Source: Bacteroidota bacterium (GTDB lineage: Bacteria > Bacteroidota > Bacteroidia > UBA8524). From it: a stretch of DNA of 64,000 bases. How positions within the stretch are numbered: the stretch's first letter is position 1; each line of letters begins with the position of its first letter. The DNA lies in NCBI GenBank assembly GCA_006226545.1, contig SBGR01000010.1, positions 1 to 64,000 on the forward strand, written 5' to 3'. Below are positions 46,110 to 54,418 of the stretch, piece by piece. Position numbers and translations under genes: made by a program. A model generated the notes under the pieces. It was not told where the DNA came from and made no database searches. It saw only the letters and a list, made by a program, of their open reading frames with translations.

Positions 46110-46492
46110 ATGCTACTCCAGCCATCTTGATCCGAAGCGTCAAAGGCATCTTGAATCCAATTGATTTCAGGGTTTCCTTGCTGGAGTACAACGGAAACAA
46201 TATCGAAGCGGTAGGCTGCTTCACTAAAGGCTTCACCTAAATACGCTTGCATGGCCTGTTCCATAAGTTGCTGCTTTTTAAGCGATACATATTCTTCTGG
46301 TAGTCCGAAGCGTAGGTCCTTTTTAGTTTTTACTTCAACCATCACAAGCGTTTTATTTTGCATTACAATCAAATCGATTTCTGATTTTTTATAATGCCAG
46401 TTGCGCTCCAATATCCGGCAGCCTTGTGTCGTGAGGAATTGTGCCGCTAGGTCTTCGCCCAATTGTCCGATAGCGTTTTGGTCCAGTTTCAT
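46106..46492 (-). CDS. yraN: UPF0102 family protein YraN
   Basis: A 128-residue protein with the endonuclease-like UPF0102 pattern: GQLGEDLAAQFLTTQGCRILERNWHYKKSEIDLIVMQNKTLVMVEVKTKKDLRFG. The E-ID-EVKTK arrangement is the catalytic core of restriction-like nucleases. Its function is not settled in the family. It is divergent from lipB and shares stop-codon bases with the helicase gene. Confidence 0.88.
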   Translation of the reverse strand: MKLDQNAIGQLGEDLAAQFLTTQGCRILERNWHYKKSEIDLIVMQNKTLVMVEVKTKKDLRFGLPEEYVSLKKQQLMEQAMQAYLGEAFSEAAYRFDIVSVVLQQGNPEINWIQDAFDASDQDGWSSI

Positions 46493-46504
46493 GCCCTCAA
46501 GTTC

Positions 46505-46533
46505 GCACGACTTTAACCGACTTTTGGTCGTGC
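46505..46533. promoter_or_regulatory. Inverted repeat in the yraN-lipB gap
   Basis: GCACGAC / GTCGTGC, 7-bp perfect arms 15 nt apart, lies in the 93-nt divergent gap and just upstream of yraN. It could be an operator or a hairpin. No regulator is known to me for it. Confidence 0.3.
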
Positions 46534-46573
46534 TTTGGTCAATTTTGCGCTGCCTGAGTGTAGAAAGCTAACG

Positions 46574-46581
46574 TATCTTTG
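46574..46581 (+). promoter_or_regulatory. -7 box of lipB
   Basis: TATCTTTG matches TAnnTTTG and lies 4 nt before the lipB ATG at 46586. It is inside the N-terminal extension of the track ORF, so it rejects that earlier start. Confidence 0.65.
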
Positions 46582-46585
46582 TGCT

Positions 46586-47299
46586 ATGCGTAAAGTGCGA
46601 TTTGAAGATTTGGGTACGCGGGAATACCAAGACACCTGGGATTACCAGGAACAGCTTTTTGGTGAAAACGTGAATGCCAAGTTAGCGGCAAGAAGGGCGG
46701 AGGTAGCAGGAGAGCCTTTTGAACTCCATACCCAAGATCATTTGCTTTTTGTTGAACACCCGCATGTCTATACCTTGGGCAAAAGCGGAAAACCTGAAAA
46801 CCTCTTGATTGACGAAGCCGGGTTGAAGGAAGTGAATGCAACCTATTTGCCGATTAACCGCGGGGGCGATATCACCTACCACGGTTTTGGACAGCTGGTA
46901 GCCTACCCCATCTTCGATTTAGAACATTACTTTACCGACATCCATAAGTTTCTACGTTACCTCGAAGAAGCCATAATTTTAACACTGGCCGATTATGGAA
47001 TCAGCGCCGGGCGCATTGACGGATTGACAGGAGTTTGGATAGAACCTGACAATATGGACAGGGCCCGGAAGATTTGTGCCATGGGAATTCGGTGTTCGCG
47101 TTGGGTAACCATGCACGGACTTGCATTGAACGTAAACACCGACTTGAAATACTTTGAATACATAGTGCCATGCGGCATAGACGATAAAGCGGTTACATCC
47201 ATGCAGGCAGAGCTAGGCCATGAGGTTTCGATAGAGGAAGTGAAAGCGAAGGTGAAATTCCATATCGCTCAATTGTTTAGCATTGCCTTTGAGGAATAA
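46586..47299 (+). CDS. lipB: Octanoyltransferase LipB
   Basis: Moves octanoate from acyl carrier protein to lipoyl-domain proteins. [43 protein letters not shown] and the catalytic Cys in [17 protein letters not shown] are all present, with the catalytic Lys in KICAMG. I start at ATG 46586 (MRKVRFEDL), 237 residues. The track start at 46535 lies upstream of the TATCTTTG promoter box. LipA is not in the window. Confidence 0.94.
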   Translation: MRKVRFEDLGTREYQDTWDYQEQLFGENVNAKLAARRAEVAGEPFELHTQDHLLFVEHPHVYTLGKSGKPENLLIDEAGLKEVNATYLPINRGGDITYHGFGQLVAYPIFDLEHYFTDIHKFLRYLEEAIILTLADYGISAGRIDGLTGVWIEPDNMDRARKICAMGIRCSRWVTMHGLALNVNTDLKYFEYIVPCGIDDKAVTSMQAELGHEVSIEEVKAKVKFHIAQLFSIAFEE

Positions 47300-47327
47300 A
47301 GGATATAAAAAATTGTATTTTAAACAC

Positions 47328-47951
47328 ATGAAAAAATCTTGGATCATTATTGCCATTATCGTTGCTATCCCATTGTTCGGCTTTATGTGGGCGAATGGAG
47401 TCTACAACAAAATGCTGCGTTACGATGAAACAACCAGCGAAGCCTGGGGCTATGTTCAATCGGCTTACCAACGTAGGGCAGATTTGGTACCTCAATTAGT
47501 GGCCACAGTTGATATGGCTGCGGAAAACGAAAAAGAAATCTTGATGGGCGTTACCCAAGCACGTGCAGGTATCGTTGAATACAATAATAACTTAGGTGAG
47601 CTGAAAGAAGGCATCAACAATGCGAAGAACCCGGAACAGATGAACATGTACGGTAAAAAAATCAATACAGCCATCAACTTGGCGTTTGAAGCCTATCCGA
47701 ATATTCGTTCTACCGACGGTTTCATGAAGTTGCAAGATGAATTATCCGGTACTGAGAACCGCATTAAAATTGAACGCGACAGGTATACTTCAGCCGTGAA
47801 GGAATACAATATCTACCGCAAAGGCATCATGCGCAATATGGCCTTGTCCATCTTAGGCAAAGCCGATGAGTTTGAAGCAAAAGAAGGCTTTAAAACGTTG
47901 ACAGAAGGTGCTGATAAAGCGGTTGACGTAAGAGAGGAGTTCAAAAAATAA
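47328..47951 (+). CDS. LemA family protein
   Basis: About 207 residues: one N-terminal transmembrane helix (SWIIIAIIVAIPLFGFMW) and then the LemA helical domain, with NKMLRYDETTSEAWGYVQSAYQRRADLVPQLVATV and an extended coiled section. The start is ATG 47328 (MKKSWIII), not the track start at 47283, which overlaps lipB. It is followed by two TPM-domain genes with 1-nt and 23-nt overlaps, a usual LemA-TPM cluster. Function is unproven. Confidence 0.88.
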   Translation: MKKSWIIIAIIVAIPLFGFMWANGVYNKMLRYDETTSEAWGYVQSAYQRRADLVPQLVATVDMAAENEKEILMGVTQARAGIVEYNNNLGELKEGINNAKNPEQMNMYGKKINTAINLAFEAYPNIRSTDGFMKLQDELSGTENRIKIERDRYTSAVKEYNIYRKGIMRNMALSILGKADEFEAKEGFKTLTEGADKAVDVREEFKK

Positions 47952-48391
47952 TGGGACTTCTTTCAAAAGACTTTCTGAGTGAAGCAGAAGCAGAACGCAT
48001 TGTAGCTGCTATTCGTGAGGCAGAAAAAAACACCTCCGGAGAAATTCGACTTCACGTAGAACCATTTTGTAAGATTGAGGTCATGGACCGAGCGGCCGAT
48101 GTATTCGGCTTCTTAGACATGCACAAGACAGCACTTCGCAATGGGGTGCTGTTTTACCTCGCTTTTGAAGACCATCAATTTGCCATATTAGGCGATGGTG
48201 GAATTAACCAAAAAGTAGCCGATAACTTTTGGCAAGAGACCCGCGACTTGGTTTTGAACCATTTTAAATCAGAGCAATACACCGAAGGCTTAGTGCAAGG
48301 AATACTCCATGCGGGCGAACAATTGAAACATCATTTTCCGTATCAATCGGATGATAAAAACGAATTAAGTGACGAAATCTCATTTGGCTAA
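47951..48391 (+). CDS. TPM domain protein, soluble
   Basis: A 146-residue protein with a TPM (phosphatase-type) domain: DFLSEAEAERIVAAIREAEKNTSGEIRLHVEP at the N-terminus and FAILGDGGINQKVADNFWQETRDLVLNHFKSEQYTEGLVQGI. It has no signal peptide. The start shares bases with the lemA stop (TAATG), and its 3' end overlaps the next TPM gene by 23 nt. Confidence 0.85.
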   Translation: MGLLSKDFLSEAEAERIVAAIREAEKNTSGEIRLHVEPFCKIEVMDRAADVFGFLDMHKTALRNGVLFYLAFEDHQFAILGDGGINQKVADNFWQETRDLVLNHFKSEQYTEGLVQGILHAGEQLKHHFPYQSDDKNELSDEISFG

Positions 48392-49133
48392 AAGCCTTTC
48401 CATACTCACGCTTTTTACATTTTTTATTGCTGCGTTTACCGCAGATGCCAGGTCATTGCCTGATTCGGTTTCCGGAAAGCGTGTTTACGATGAGGCGGGA
48501 ATCTTGAGCCCAGGAGAAATTCAATCTCTGGAACATAAGATAGTTTCCTACCAAGACACCACCTCCACTCAAATTGTGATTTTTATTGGTAAATCGCTTG
48601 AAGGAGAAGACATCGAAGGCTTCAACTATAGGCTTGGCGAAGCCTGGGGTATTGGTCAAAAAGGCAAAAACAACGGTATCGTCATCAGTGTATTCATGGA
48701 AGATCGTTTGATGCGCATTGATGTGGGCAGAGGCTTGGAAGCAGCCATTACCGATGGTGAAGCCTACCAAATAAGGATGCAAATACTCAGGCCAAATTTT
48801 CGGAACGGTGCTTATTACCAAGGCTTAGATCAAGCCCTGGATGCCCTTTTTGCAGAGGCCAACGGGGAATTTCAAGGAAACGGAGCTCGTTATCGAAAGA
48901 ATAAGTCACCACTCTTCTTTTTTGTGATGCTAATCATCATCTTCATCATTCTGCGCATCTTGGGTAAAGGCAGAGGAGGTGGATTTGGTGGTGGCTTCGC
49001 TGGGGGCTACATGGCCGGTCGTATGATGGGCGGCGGTTGGGGTAACTTCTCCTCCGGTGGCGGCGGCTTTAGCGGCGGAGGAGGCTTCGGTGGCGGAAGC
49101 TTTGGTGGTGGTGGTTCCGGTGGTAGCTGGTAA
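48369..49133 (+). CDS. TPM domain protein, membrane-bound with Gly-rich tail
   Basis: A 254-residue protein with an N-terminal signal (SLSILTLFTFFIAAFTADA), a TPM domain at about 34-155 (GKRVYDEAGILSPGEIQSLEH ... VDVGRGLEAAITDGEAYQIRM) and a transmembrane helix (FFFVMLIIIFIILRIL). It ends in a Gly/Ser-rich tail (FGGGSFGGGGSGGSW). It starts at GTG 48369 in overlap with the previous gene. The TPM domain faces the periplasm and the tail probably faces the cytoplasm. Confidence 0.85.
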   Translation: MTKSHLAKSLSILTLFTFFIAAFTADARSLPDSVSGKRVYDEAGILSPGEIQSLEHKIVSYQDTTSTQIVIFIGKSLEGEDIEGFNYRLGEAWGIGQKGKNNGIVISVFMEDRLMRIDVGRGLEAAITDGEAYQIRMQILRPNFRNGAYYQGLDQALDALFAEANGEFQGNGARYRKNKSPLFFFVMLIIIFIILRILGKGRGGGFGGGFAGGYMAGRMMGGGWGNFSSGGGGFSGGGGFGGGSFGGGGSGGSW

Positions 49134-49217
49134 TAGCTTAGTCAACACTGTATCTTTTCAAAGTCAGTTCAGGTAGAACGGCTTGTTTCTCTTTAAAAAT
49201 CGTAGCAACTTGCCGCT

Positions 49218-49949
49218 ATGCTTAATAAACTGGATTTAGAACGTGTGGTGGTGCTCGACATTGAAACGGTGTCGCAAAATGCCAGTTACACGTCGCTAGA
49301 TTCAGAATGGAAGGAGCTCTGGGATCTCAAAGCGGCCAACCTCAAACGCAAGGAGGAAGAAGACGAAGAAACGCTTTACAAAAGAGCCGGTATCTATGCC
49401 GAATTTGGTAAGGTGGTTTGCATTTCAGTGGGCTTCTTCCGTGCCTACGATGATCACTACCAGTTTCGTATAAAATCGTTTTACGGCGATGATGAAAAAG
49501 CGGTATTGAGCGATTTTGCCCAATTGCTGGATAGCCGGTTTCACGGCAAACAGTTTCTCTTGGCGGCCCATAACGGCAAAGAATTCGACTTTCCATACCT
49601 CGCCCGTCGAATGGTCATCCAGGGAATATCCTTACCATTGATGTTAGACCATGCCGGCAAAAAGCCATGGGAGGTTCCACATTTAGACACCATGGAGTTG
49701 TGGAAGTTTGGCGATTTCAAACACTATACATCGCTAAAGCTTTTGGCTAAAGTATTGGGCATTCCAACGCCTAAAGACGATATCGACGGAAGCATGGTTG
49801 GAGAAGTCTACTGGAAGGAACAAGACTTGGAACGCATTAAGGTCTATTGCCAGAAAGATGTAATCACCGTAGCACAAATGCTATTGCGTTTTAGCGGAAA
49901 GCGTTTGCTTAAGCAGGAAGAACTTATCTTTGCCGACCAAGAAGACTAA
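49218..49949 (+). CDS. 3'-5' exonuclease, DEDDy type
   Basis: A 243-residue ribonuclease H-fold exonuclease related to the proofreading domain of family B polymerases. DxE is in VVVLDIETVS (about residues 14-16). The second motif is AAHNGKEFDFPYLARRM (Asp near 122). The third is VYCQKDVITVAQ, with Tyr-x-x-x-Asp, so the DEDDy set is complete. There is no polymerase domain. It is likely to act in DNA repair or clean-up; the substrate is not known. Confidence 0.85.
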   Translation: MLNKLDLERVVVLDIETVSQNASYTSLDSEWKELWDLKAANLKRKEEEDEETLYKRAGIYAEFGKVVCISVGFFRAYDDHYQFRIKSFYGDDEKAVLSDFAQLLDSRFHGKQFLLAAHNGKEFDFPYLARRMVIQGISLPLMLDHAGKKPWEVPHLDTMELWKFGDFKHYTSLKLLAKVLGIPTPKDDIDGSMVGEVYWKEQDLERIKVYCQKDVITVAQMLLRFSGKRLLKQEELIFADQED

Positions 49950-49951
49950 GT

Positions 49952-50824
49952 TTGGAACTACTCACACCCCTACACTGGAAAGATTACGAGCTACTTGATT
50001 GTGGCAACTTTGAGAAGCTGGAACGCTTCGGTAAATATATTCTTCGTCGCCCGGAGCCTCAGGCAATCTGGAACAAGCGCTGGACCGAAGAAGAGTGGAA
50101 GATGCACACCAATGCCTCGTTCAGCCAGAAGGGCGCCCATTCTGGAGAGTGGCGCAAAAGCAATATGCCCGACAATTGGTTTATGCATTACAACCACGGA
50201 GGCATGAAACTTCGGTTTAAGTTGGCCTTAACAGCCTTCAAGCACGTTGGTATTTTCCCGGAGCAAGCCGCTAACTGGGATTTCATCTATAACTCAATTA
50301 AAGCTTTGCCGGTTGAACAGCCGCGTGTTTTAAATTTATTCGCCTATACCGGCGGTGCATCGCTTGCGGCTAAGGCTGCCGGCGCAGATGTGGTGCACGT
50401 AGATTCAGTTCGTCAAGTAGTAGGATGGGCAAAGGAAAATATGGAATTATCTAGCTTAGATAATATTCGCTGGACTGTTGAAGACGCTTTGAAATTTGTA
50501 AAACGGGAAGCCAAACGCGGTAAATTTTACCACGGTATCTTATTGGACCCACCGGCCTATGGCATTGGTGCAAAAGGAGAACGCTGGAAATTGGAAGAGA
50601 GCTTAAACGATATGCTCACCGACCTATCGAGTCTGCTTCACCCTGAACATAATTTCTTCTTATTGAACGTGTATTCTTTGGGTTTATCTGCTTTGGTAGC
50701 AGAGAACTTAGCGAATATTCACTTTCCAAAAGCGAAGAACCTCCATACCGGAGAATTGTATCTGAAATCAACAAGCGGCGTGAATTTGCCATTGGGTGTA
50801 TTCGCTCGTTTCCACTCCCATTGA
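49952..50824 (+). CDS. Class I SAM-dependent methyltransferase (RlmI-like)
   Basis: A 290-residue methyltransferase of the COG1092 group. The N-terminus EEWKMHTNASFSQKGAH carries no PUA domain. SAM motif I is VLNLFAYTGGASLAAKAAGA, with VVHVDSV as acidic second strand, and motif IV is ILLDPPAYGIGAKGERW. The downstream Cys of m5C methyltransferases is not visible, so RNA-cytosine activity is not certain. The start is TTG at 49952. It abuts the convergent glycosyltransferase gene with no gap. Confidence 0.8.
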   Translation: MELLTPLHWKDYELLDCGNFEKLERFGKYILRRPEPQAIWNKRWTEEEWKMHTNASFSQKGAHSGEWRKSNMPDNWFMHYNHGGMKLRFKLALTAFKHVGIFPEQAANWDFIYNSIKALPVEQPRVLNLFAYTGGASLAAKAAGADVVHVDSVRQVVGWAKENMELSSLDNIRWTVEDALKFVKREAKRGKFYHGILLDPPAYGIGAKGERWKLEESLNDMLTDLSSLLHPEHNFFLLNVYSLGLSALVAENLANIHFPKAKNLHTGELYLKSTSGVNLPLGVFARFHSH

Positions 50825-51949
50825 TTACCAAGTTTTCTTCTTCTGACGGCTAAACAAGGTGGCGAAACCGGCAATGAAGTAATAGAAGAAGTACAGTAAA
50901 TCTAGAAAAGGTAAGAAGTACAAAGGCTGTAGGTCTTTCGTCTTGTGCATGATTGGTCCGTAGATGGACAATTGCAGTATAAGCCTGAATCCGTAAATAG
51001 CGAGTGGGATATAGTATACCGGCCAGTAGATTATGCTTAAAGCCAATGCCGGGTAGAATAGTAAATGTGATACATTCAGCAAAGCCAGTTTCCATTTGCT
51101 TTTAGCAGAGTAGAATTTGCCTGTGTTCAGGTGGCGTCTTTTCTGTTGGTACCAAGCGCCAAAGCTGTCTTTAGGTTTGGAGTAAATGAAGCTGTCCGGA
51201 TCCAGGTTAACGGTTACGTTTGAAGAGGTGGCCGTTTCATTTACAAACAGATCATCGTCGCCAGAGATAATGTGATTATGTGAGGCAAAACCTTTTACGC
51301 TGAAGAACAGACTTTTTCTGTAGGCTAGGTTTCTGCCTACGCCCATATAGGTCTGCTTGGCTAAAGCGAAAGACATATACTGCAAAGCGGTATAAAAAGT
51401 TTCAAAACGAATAAAGAGGTTGAGTAGTCCACTTTTCTTTTCGTAAGGCGAGTAGCCTAAAACAATGGATTTGGAATCAGTGAAATGAGATTGCATGGAG
51501 CTAATCCAATGGCGGTCGGCTGGTTTGCAATCACTATCGCTCAACAATACCCATTCATTGCTGGCCGCTTTAATCCCTAGGGTCAATCCGAATTTTTTAC
51601 CTTTCGGATAACGCTCTTGCTCCACGATTTTCACAATCTTGAGGTGCGGGTATTGCAGCTCCATGGTTTCGAGCAGGTCTTGAGAAGAATCCCAAGATCC
51701 GTTGTTGACTACAATTACTTCATAGTTAGGGTAATCCTGCTCTAAGAAATATTGGAGATTGGCTTCCAGATTTTTGTACTCATTGCGGGCTACGATAATA
51801 ACAGAAACGCCTTCGCCGCCTTTGGCTTTCCCTTTACCGGCTTTGAAACGAGCCAAACGGAGAAAGTAAAACAGCAAATAAATCACCTGAAGGAGGGTGG
51901 CTAAGCCCAAAACAACGAGGGCAATAAAACCGATTTGTGCAGGATTCAT
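50825..51949 (-). CDS. Family 2 glycosyltransferase, membrane-bound
   Basis: A processive-type GT2 enzyme of about 374 residues. A transmembrane helix starts at residue 7 (GFIALVVLGLATLLQVIYLLFYFL). The catalytic domain has VSVIIVARNEYKNLEANL, the nucleotide-binding DSDCKPADRHW, SGDDDLFVN, and QQKRRHLNTGKFYSA. Two or three helices follow (about 280-365). The start is ATG 51949 (MNPAQIGF); the track start 21 codons earlier is upstream of the TAATTTTG box. The sugar is not identifiable. Confidence 0.87.
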   Translation of the reverse strand: MNPAQIGFIALVVLGLATLLQVIYLLFYFLRLARFKAGKGKAKGGEGVSVIIVARNEYKNLEANLQYFLEQDYPNYEVIVVNNGSWDSSQDLLETMELQYPHLKIVKIVEQERYPKGKKFGLTLGIKAASNEWVLLSDSDCKPADRHWISSMQSHFTDSKSIVLGYSPYEKKSGLLNLFIRFETFYTALQYMSFALAKQTYMGVGRNLAYRKSLFFSVKGFASHNHIISGDDDLFVNETATSSNVTVNLDPDSFIYSKPKDSFGAWYQQKRRHLNTGKFYSAKSKWKLALLNVSHLLFYPALALSIIYWPVYYIPLAIYGFRLILQLSIYGPIMHKTKDLQPLYFLPFLDLLYFFYYFIAGFATLFSRQKKKTW

Positions 51950-51957
51950 CAACGAAG

Positions 51958-51965
51958 CAAAATTA
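51958..51965 (-). promoter_or_regulatory. -7 box of the glycosyltransferase gene
   Basis: TAATTTTG on the minus strand matches TAnnTTTG, 8 nt before ATG 51949 and within the track ORF extension. Confidence 0.55.
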
Positions 51966-52162
51966 TTCGGCATTTGCACAAGTCCACGCTTTCTCTTGCT
52001 GATTCTTTCCACAACTTGAGGAAAACAAGGCCTTAGAAGTAGCTTAATATTGGCGCTTTACCGTTATTTACCTAGTGATGGGCTTTTGAAAATTGAGAAA
52101 TAACTATAAATCACGTCTAAAGGCTTGCATGCTTGAAATAGTTTCGGAATCTTTGCATTCGA

Positions 52163-52170
52163 TAATTTTG
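52163..52170 (+). promoter_or_regulatory. -7 box of the RlpA-like gene
   Basis: TAATTTTG, 17 nt before the start codon of the RlpA-like gene at 52188. The rest of the 52013-52162 gap shows nothing I recognise. Confidence 0.5.
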
Positions 52171-52187
52171 ACGCAGGGAAGCGCTCT

Positions 52188-52586
52188 ATGAAATACTTAC
52201 TAATCCTCATGTTTGCCGTGATTGGTTTTGCCTTCACGGGTCCGGTTGAAATTCGCAACCAAGGAATGGCTTCAAGCTATCCGGCTACGGCTGAAGGTCA
52301 GCTTACCGCCAGTGGTGAATTATACAGTGCTAGCGAATTGACCGCTTGCCATGCAAGTTTGCCTTTCGGTACCATGGTTCGCGTTACCAATATTAGAACC
52401 AATGAAAGCGTTGAAGTTCGTATCAACGATCGTTTCCAATTTAAAACAAACCGCGTAATTGATCTTTCAGCAGCAGCAGCCAAGAAGATTCATTTATTCA
52501 ATAATGTGGCTCCTTTGGTGAGTATGGAAGTGATTGAAATTCCAAAAGCGGAAGGCGAGACCGCCACGCCGTCATCAGAAGGTTAA
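52188..52586 (+). CDS. RlpA-like double-psi beta-barrel protein
   Basis: A 132-residue secreted protein with a signal peptide (YLLILMFAVIGFAFTG) and a DPBB domain: GMASSYPATAEGQLTASGELYSASELTACHASLPFGTMVRVTNIRTNESVEVRINDR. The Asp of RINDR is kept, as in RlpA lytic enzymes. It lacks the SPOR domain of RlpA, so targeting to denuded glycan is not expected. Function as a peptidoglycan lytic protein is likely but unproven. Confidence 0.82.
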   Translation: MKYLLILMFAVIGFAFTGPVEIRNQGMASSYPATAEGQLTASGELYSASELTACHASLPFGTMVRVTNIRTNESVEVRINDRFQFKTNRVIDLSAAAAKKIHLFNNVAPLVSMEVIEIPKAEGETATPSSEG

Positions 52587-52617
52587 ACCTTTAGCTTAGA
52601 AATACATCGGAGTTTGT

Positions 52618-53253
52618 ATGAACTCAAGAACCTTATACAGCCTGCTAGTTCTAGTGGGCTTTTTTATTGTCGCATTTCCTGTAAAAGCTCAGGATTCTAC
52701 CTTCATCAAGGTTCATTTTTTATACGGCTCCGTACCTGTTGATTCGTTTAAAGAGGAAGAACCCGAATGGTTTGGTGGCTTATTGGGCGGACATGTAGGA
52801 ATTGAAATCGATACCAACAGAGTATTGCATTTTGTGCCTCAGGGCGGACTTCATATCATCGGACGAGTTAAAAAGAACTTCAAAAGTCATTTTGCGCAAA
52901 GCGATACGACATCATTCTGGGGTATTTTCGGTACACCAGCTGATTCGGTTAAAAGGTTGAGCGTGGAGATGAAAGTTAGTGCCAAACAGAAGCATGATTT
53001 AGACAGCATAGCCATTGCCTATCGATCGAAGGTGCCTTACGATTATGCTTTTTTTGGGATGCGATGTGCATCGGCAACCTACGATGTGCTTTCGGCTGCC
53101 GGAATCTTGAAATACTACCATCCCAAAGTCAATTATCCGCAGCATTTTTATCCGGCCTTGTTTCGAAAGAAACTGCTGGCAAGGGCTGAAGATCATCAGT
53201 GGGACTTGTACAGACGAGAAGGTACTTACCGCAGGAAATGGGAGGAAGACTAG
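52618..53253 (+). CDS. Secreted protein, possible permuted NlpC/P60 fold
   Basis: A 211-residue protein with a signal peptide (LVLVGFFIVAFPVKA). GGHVGIEIDTNRVLHFVP and YDYAFFGMRCASATYDVL place a His in a beta strand before a Cys at the start of a helix. That is the order in permuted NlpC/P60 (YiiX-type) enzymes. I do not recognise a named family, so the match is an inference. It is convergent with dprA and shares the CTAG stop overlap. Confidence 0.55.
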   Translation: MNSRTLYSLLVLVGFFIVAFPVKAQDSTFIKVHFLYGSVPVDSFKEEEPEWFGGLLGGHVGIEIDTNRVLHFVPQGGLHIIGRVKKNFKSHFAQSDTTSFWGIFGTPADSVKRLSVEMKVSAKQKHDLDSIAIAYRSKVPYDYAFFGMRCASATYDVLSAAGILKYYHPKVNYPQHFYPALFRKKLLARAEDHQWDLYRREGTYRRKWEED

Positions 53254-54344
53254 GTTTTTTCGTATTGTTTTCCGGGTAAGCTGCGTATCAATCCTTTCAT
53301 CTCCAATTCCAATAAATTCAAGGCAACTTCACCTGCGCTAAGTTGGGCATCCATGTTCAATGAATCGATGTCCCAATTGCGTTGTTGATCAAATAGCGAA
53401 AGCAAGGCAAGCTCTCCTTGACTCAATTCAAGTGGAAGAATGGTTTGTTTCAATAGGTTTTTATCTTGGTCCCAACCCATGAAATAGGCGAGGTCTGCGG
53501 CGTTTTCTATAAGACCCGCCTTCTGTGTTTTAATGAGGAAATGGGTTCCTTCCGAGCTGGCTTTGCCTACTTCTCCGGGGTAGGCATATACATCGCGGTT
53601 ATAAGAAAAGGCGATGTCTGCTGTAATCATCGCCCCGCCTTTTTTTGCCGATTCTACTACAATAAGAGCATCACAGAGACCGGCTACAATGCGGTTTCGA
53701 CTGGGGAAATTCTCTTTGTCTGGTTTAGTGCCGGTGAAGAACTCGGTTAGCAAGCCTCCGTTCAGCTCCATCTCTTTGACGGTCGATTTATGTTCTCCCG
53801 GATAGATGCGGTCTAGGCCATGCGCCACCACGCCTATATTACTAATGTGATGTTTAACTGCTGAGCGATGGGCTTGGATATCAATTCCAAAAGCGAGTCC
53901 GCTGATGATTTGTACACCGTAAGCTTCGATGTCTTCCACCAAATGCTTCACGCAGTCTTTGCCGTATTCTGTGCATTTTCTTGTCCCCACAATGCCAATG
54001 GTTCGTGGTGGATTGAGGTTTGCATTACCTCTAAAAAACAAAAGGAGCGGAGCATCCGCTAATCGTTTCAGACGTCGGGGATAAGCCTCATCTGTATAGC
54101 GTAATAACTCCACTCCATTTCGTAACACATACTCCAGTTCGCGCTCCGCACGACTGAAATCCTTAAACTGTAGCACTTGTTCGCTGAGCTTCGGTCCGAT
54201 ACCGGGAATCTTGCTGAGCTCCTTTTGTTTCGCCTTAAAGACGGCGCTCGCAGATCCACAATACGCGATTAAATTACGCGCACCCACAGGCCCGATTTGC
54301 GGCACCAAACTCAGACTTAACAAATACAACAATTCGTCATCCAT
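53250..54344 (-). CDS. dprA: DNA processing protein DprA
   Basis: Loads RecA on incoming single-stranded DNA in natural transformation. A helix-hairpin-helix SAM-like part comes first (LSKIPGIGPKLSEQVLQF). The Rossmann core carries IGIVGTRKCTEYGKDC, ISGLAFGIDIQAHRSAV and FPSRNRIVAGLCDALIVVESAKKGGAMIT. The C-terminal winged helix closes it. The start is ATG 54344 (MDDELLYLL), about 364 residues. The track extension to 54398 crosses the terminator of the upstream gene and is rejected. Confidence 0.93.
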   Translation of the reverse strand: MDDELLYLLSLSLVPQIGPVGARNLIAYCGSASAVFKAKQKELSKIPGIGPKLSEQVLQFKDFSRAERELEYVLRNGVELLRYTDEAYPRRLKRLADAPLLLFFRGNANLNPPRTIGIVGTRKCTEYGKDCVKHLVEDIEAYGVQIISGLAFGIDIQAHRSAVKHHISNIGVVAHGLDRIYPGEHKSTVKEMELNGGLLTEFFTGTKPDKENFPSRNRIVAGLCDALIVVESAKKGGAMITADIAFSYNRDVYAYPGEVGKASSEGTHFLIKTQKAGLIENAADLAYFMGWDQDKNLLKQTILPLELSQGELALLSLFDQQRNWDIDSLNMDAQLSAGEVALNLLELEMKGLIRSLPGKQYEKT

Positions 54345-54363
54345 GGCCGGCAAATTAGGACAT

Positions 54364-54395
54364 AAAAAAAGGGCCTGAAATAGCTCAGACCCTTT
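54364..54395 (-). terminator. Terminator of the T9SS cargo gene
   Basis: On the minus strand GGGTCTGA GCTATT TCAGGCCC, one G-U pair, is followed by TTTTTTTATG. It lies after the stop of the T9SS-sorted protein gene (54419) and before dprA. It proves that dprA does not start at the upstream ATG of the track. Confidence 0.85.
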
Positions 54396-54418
54396 CAAAC
54401 AATACGTTTACGGCAATC

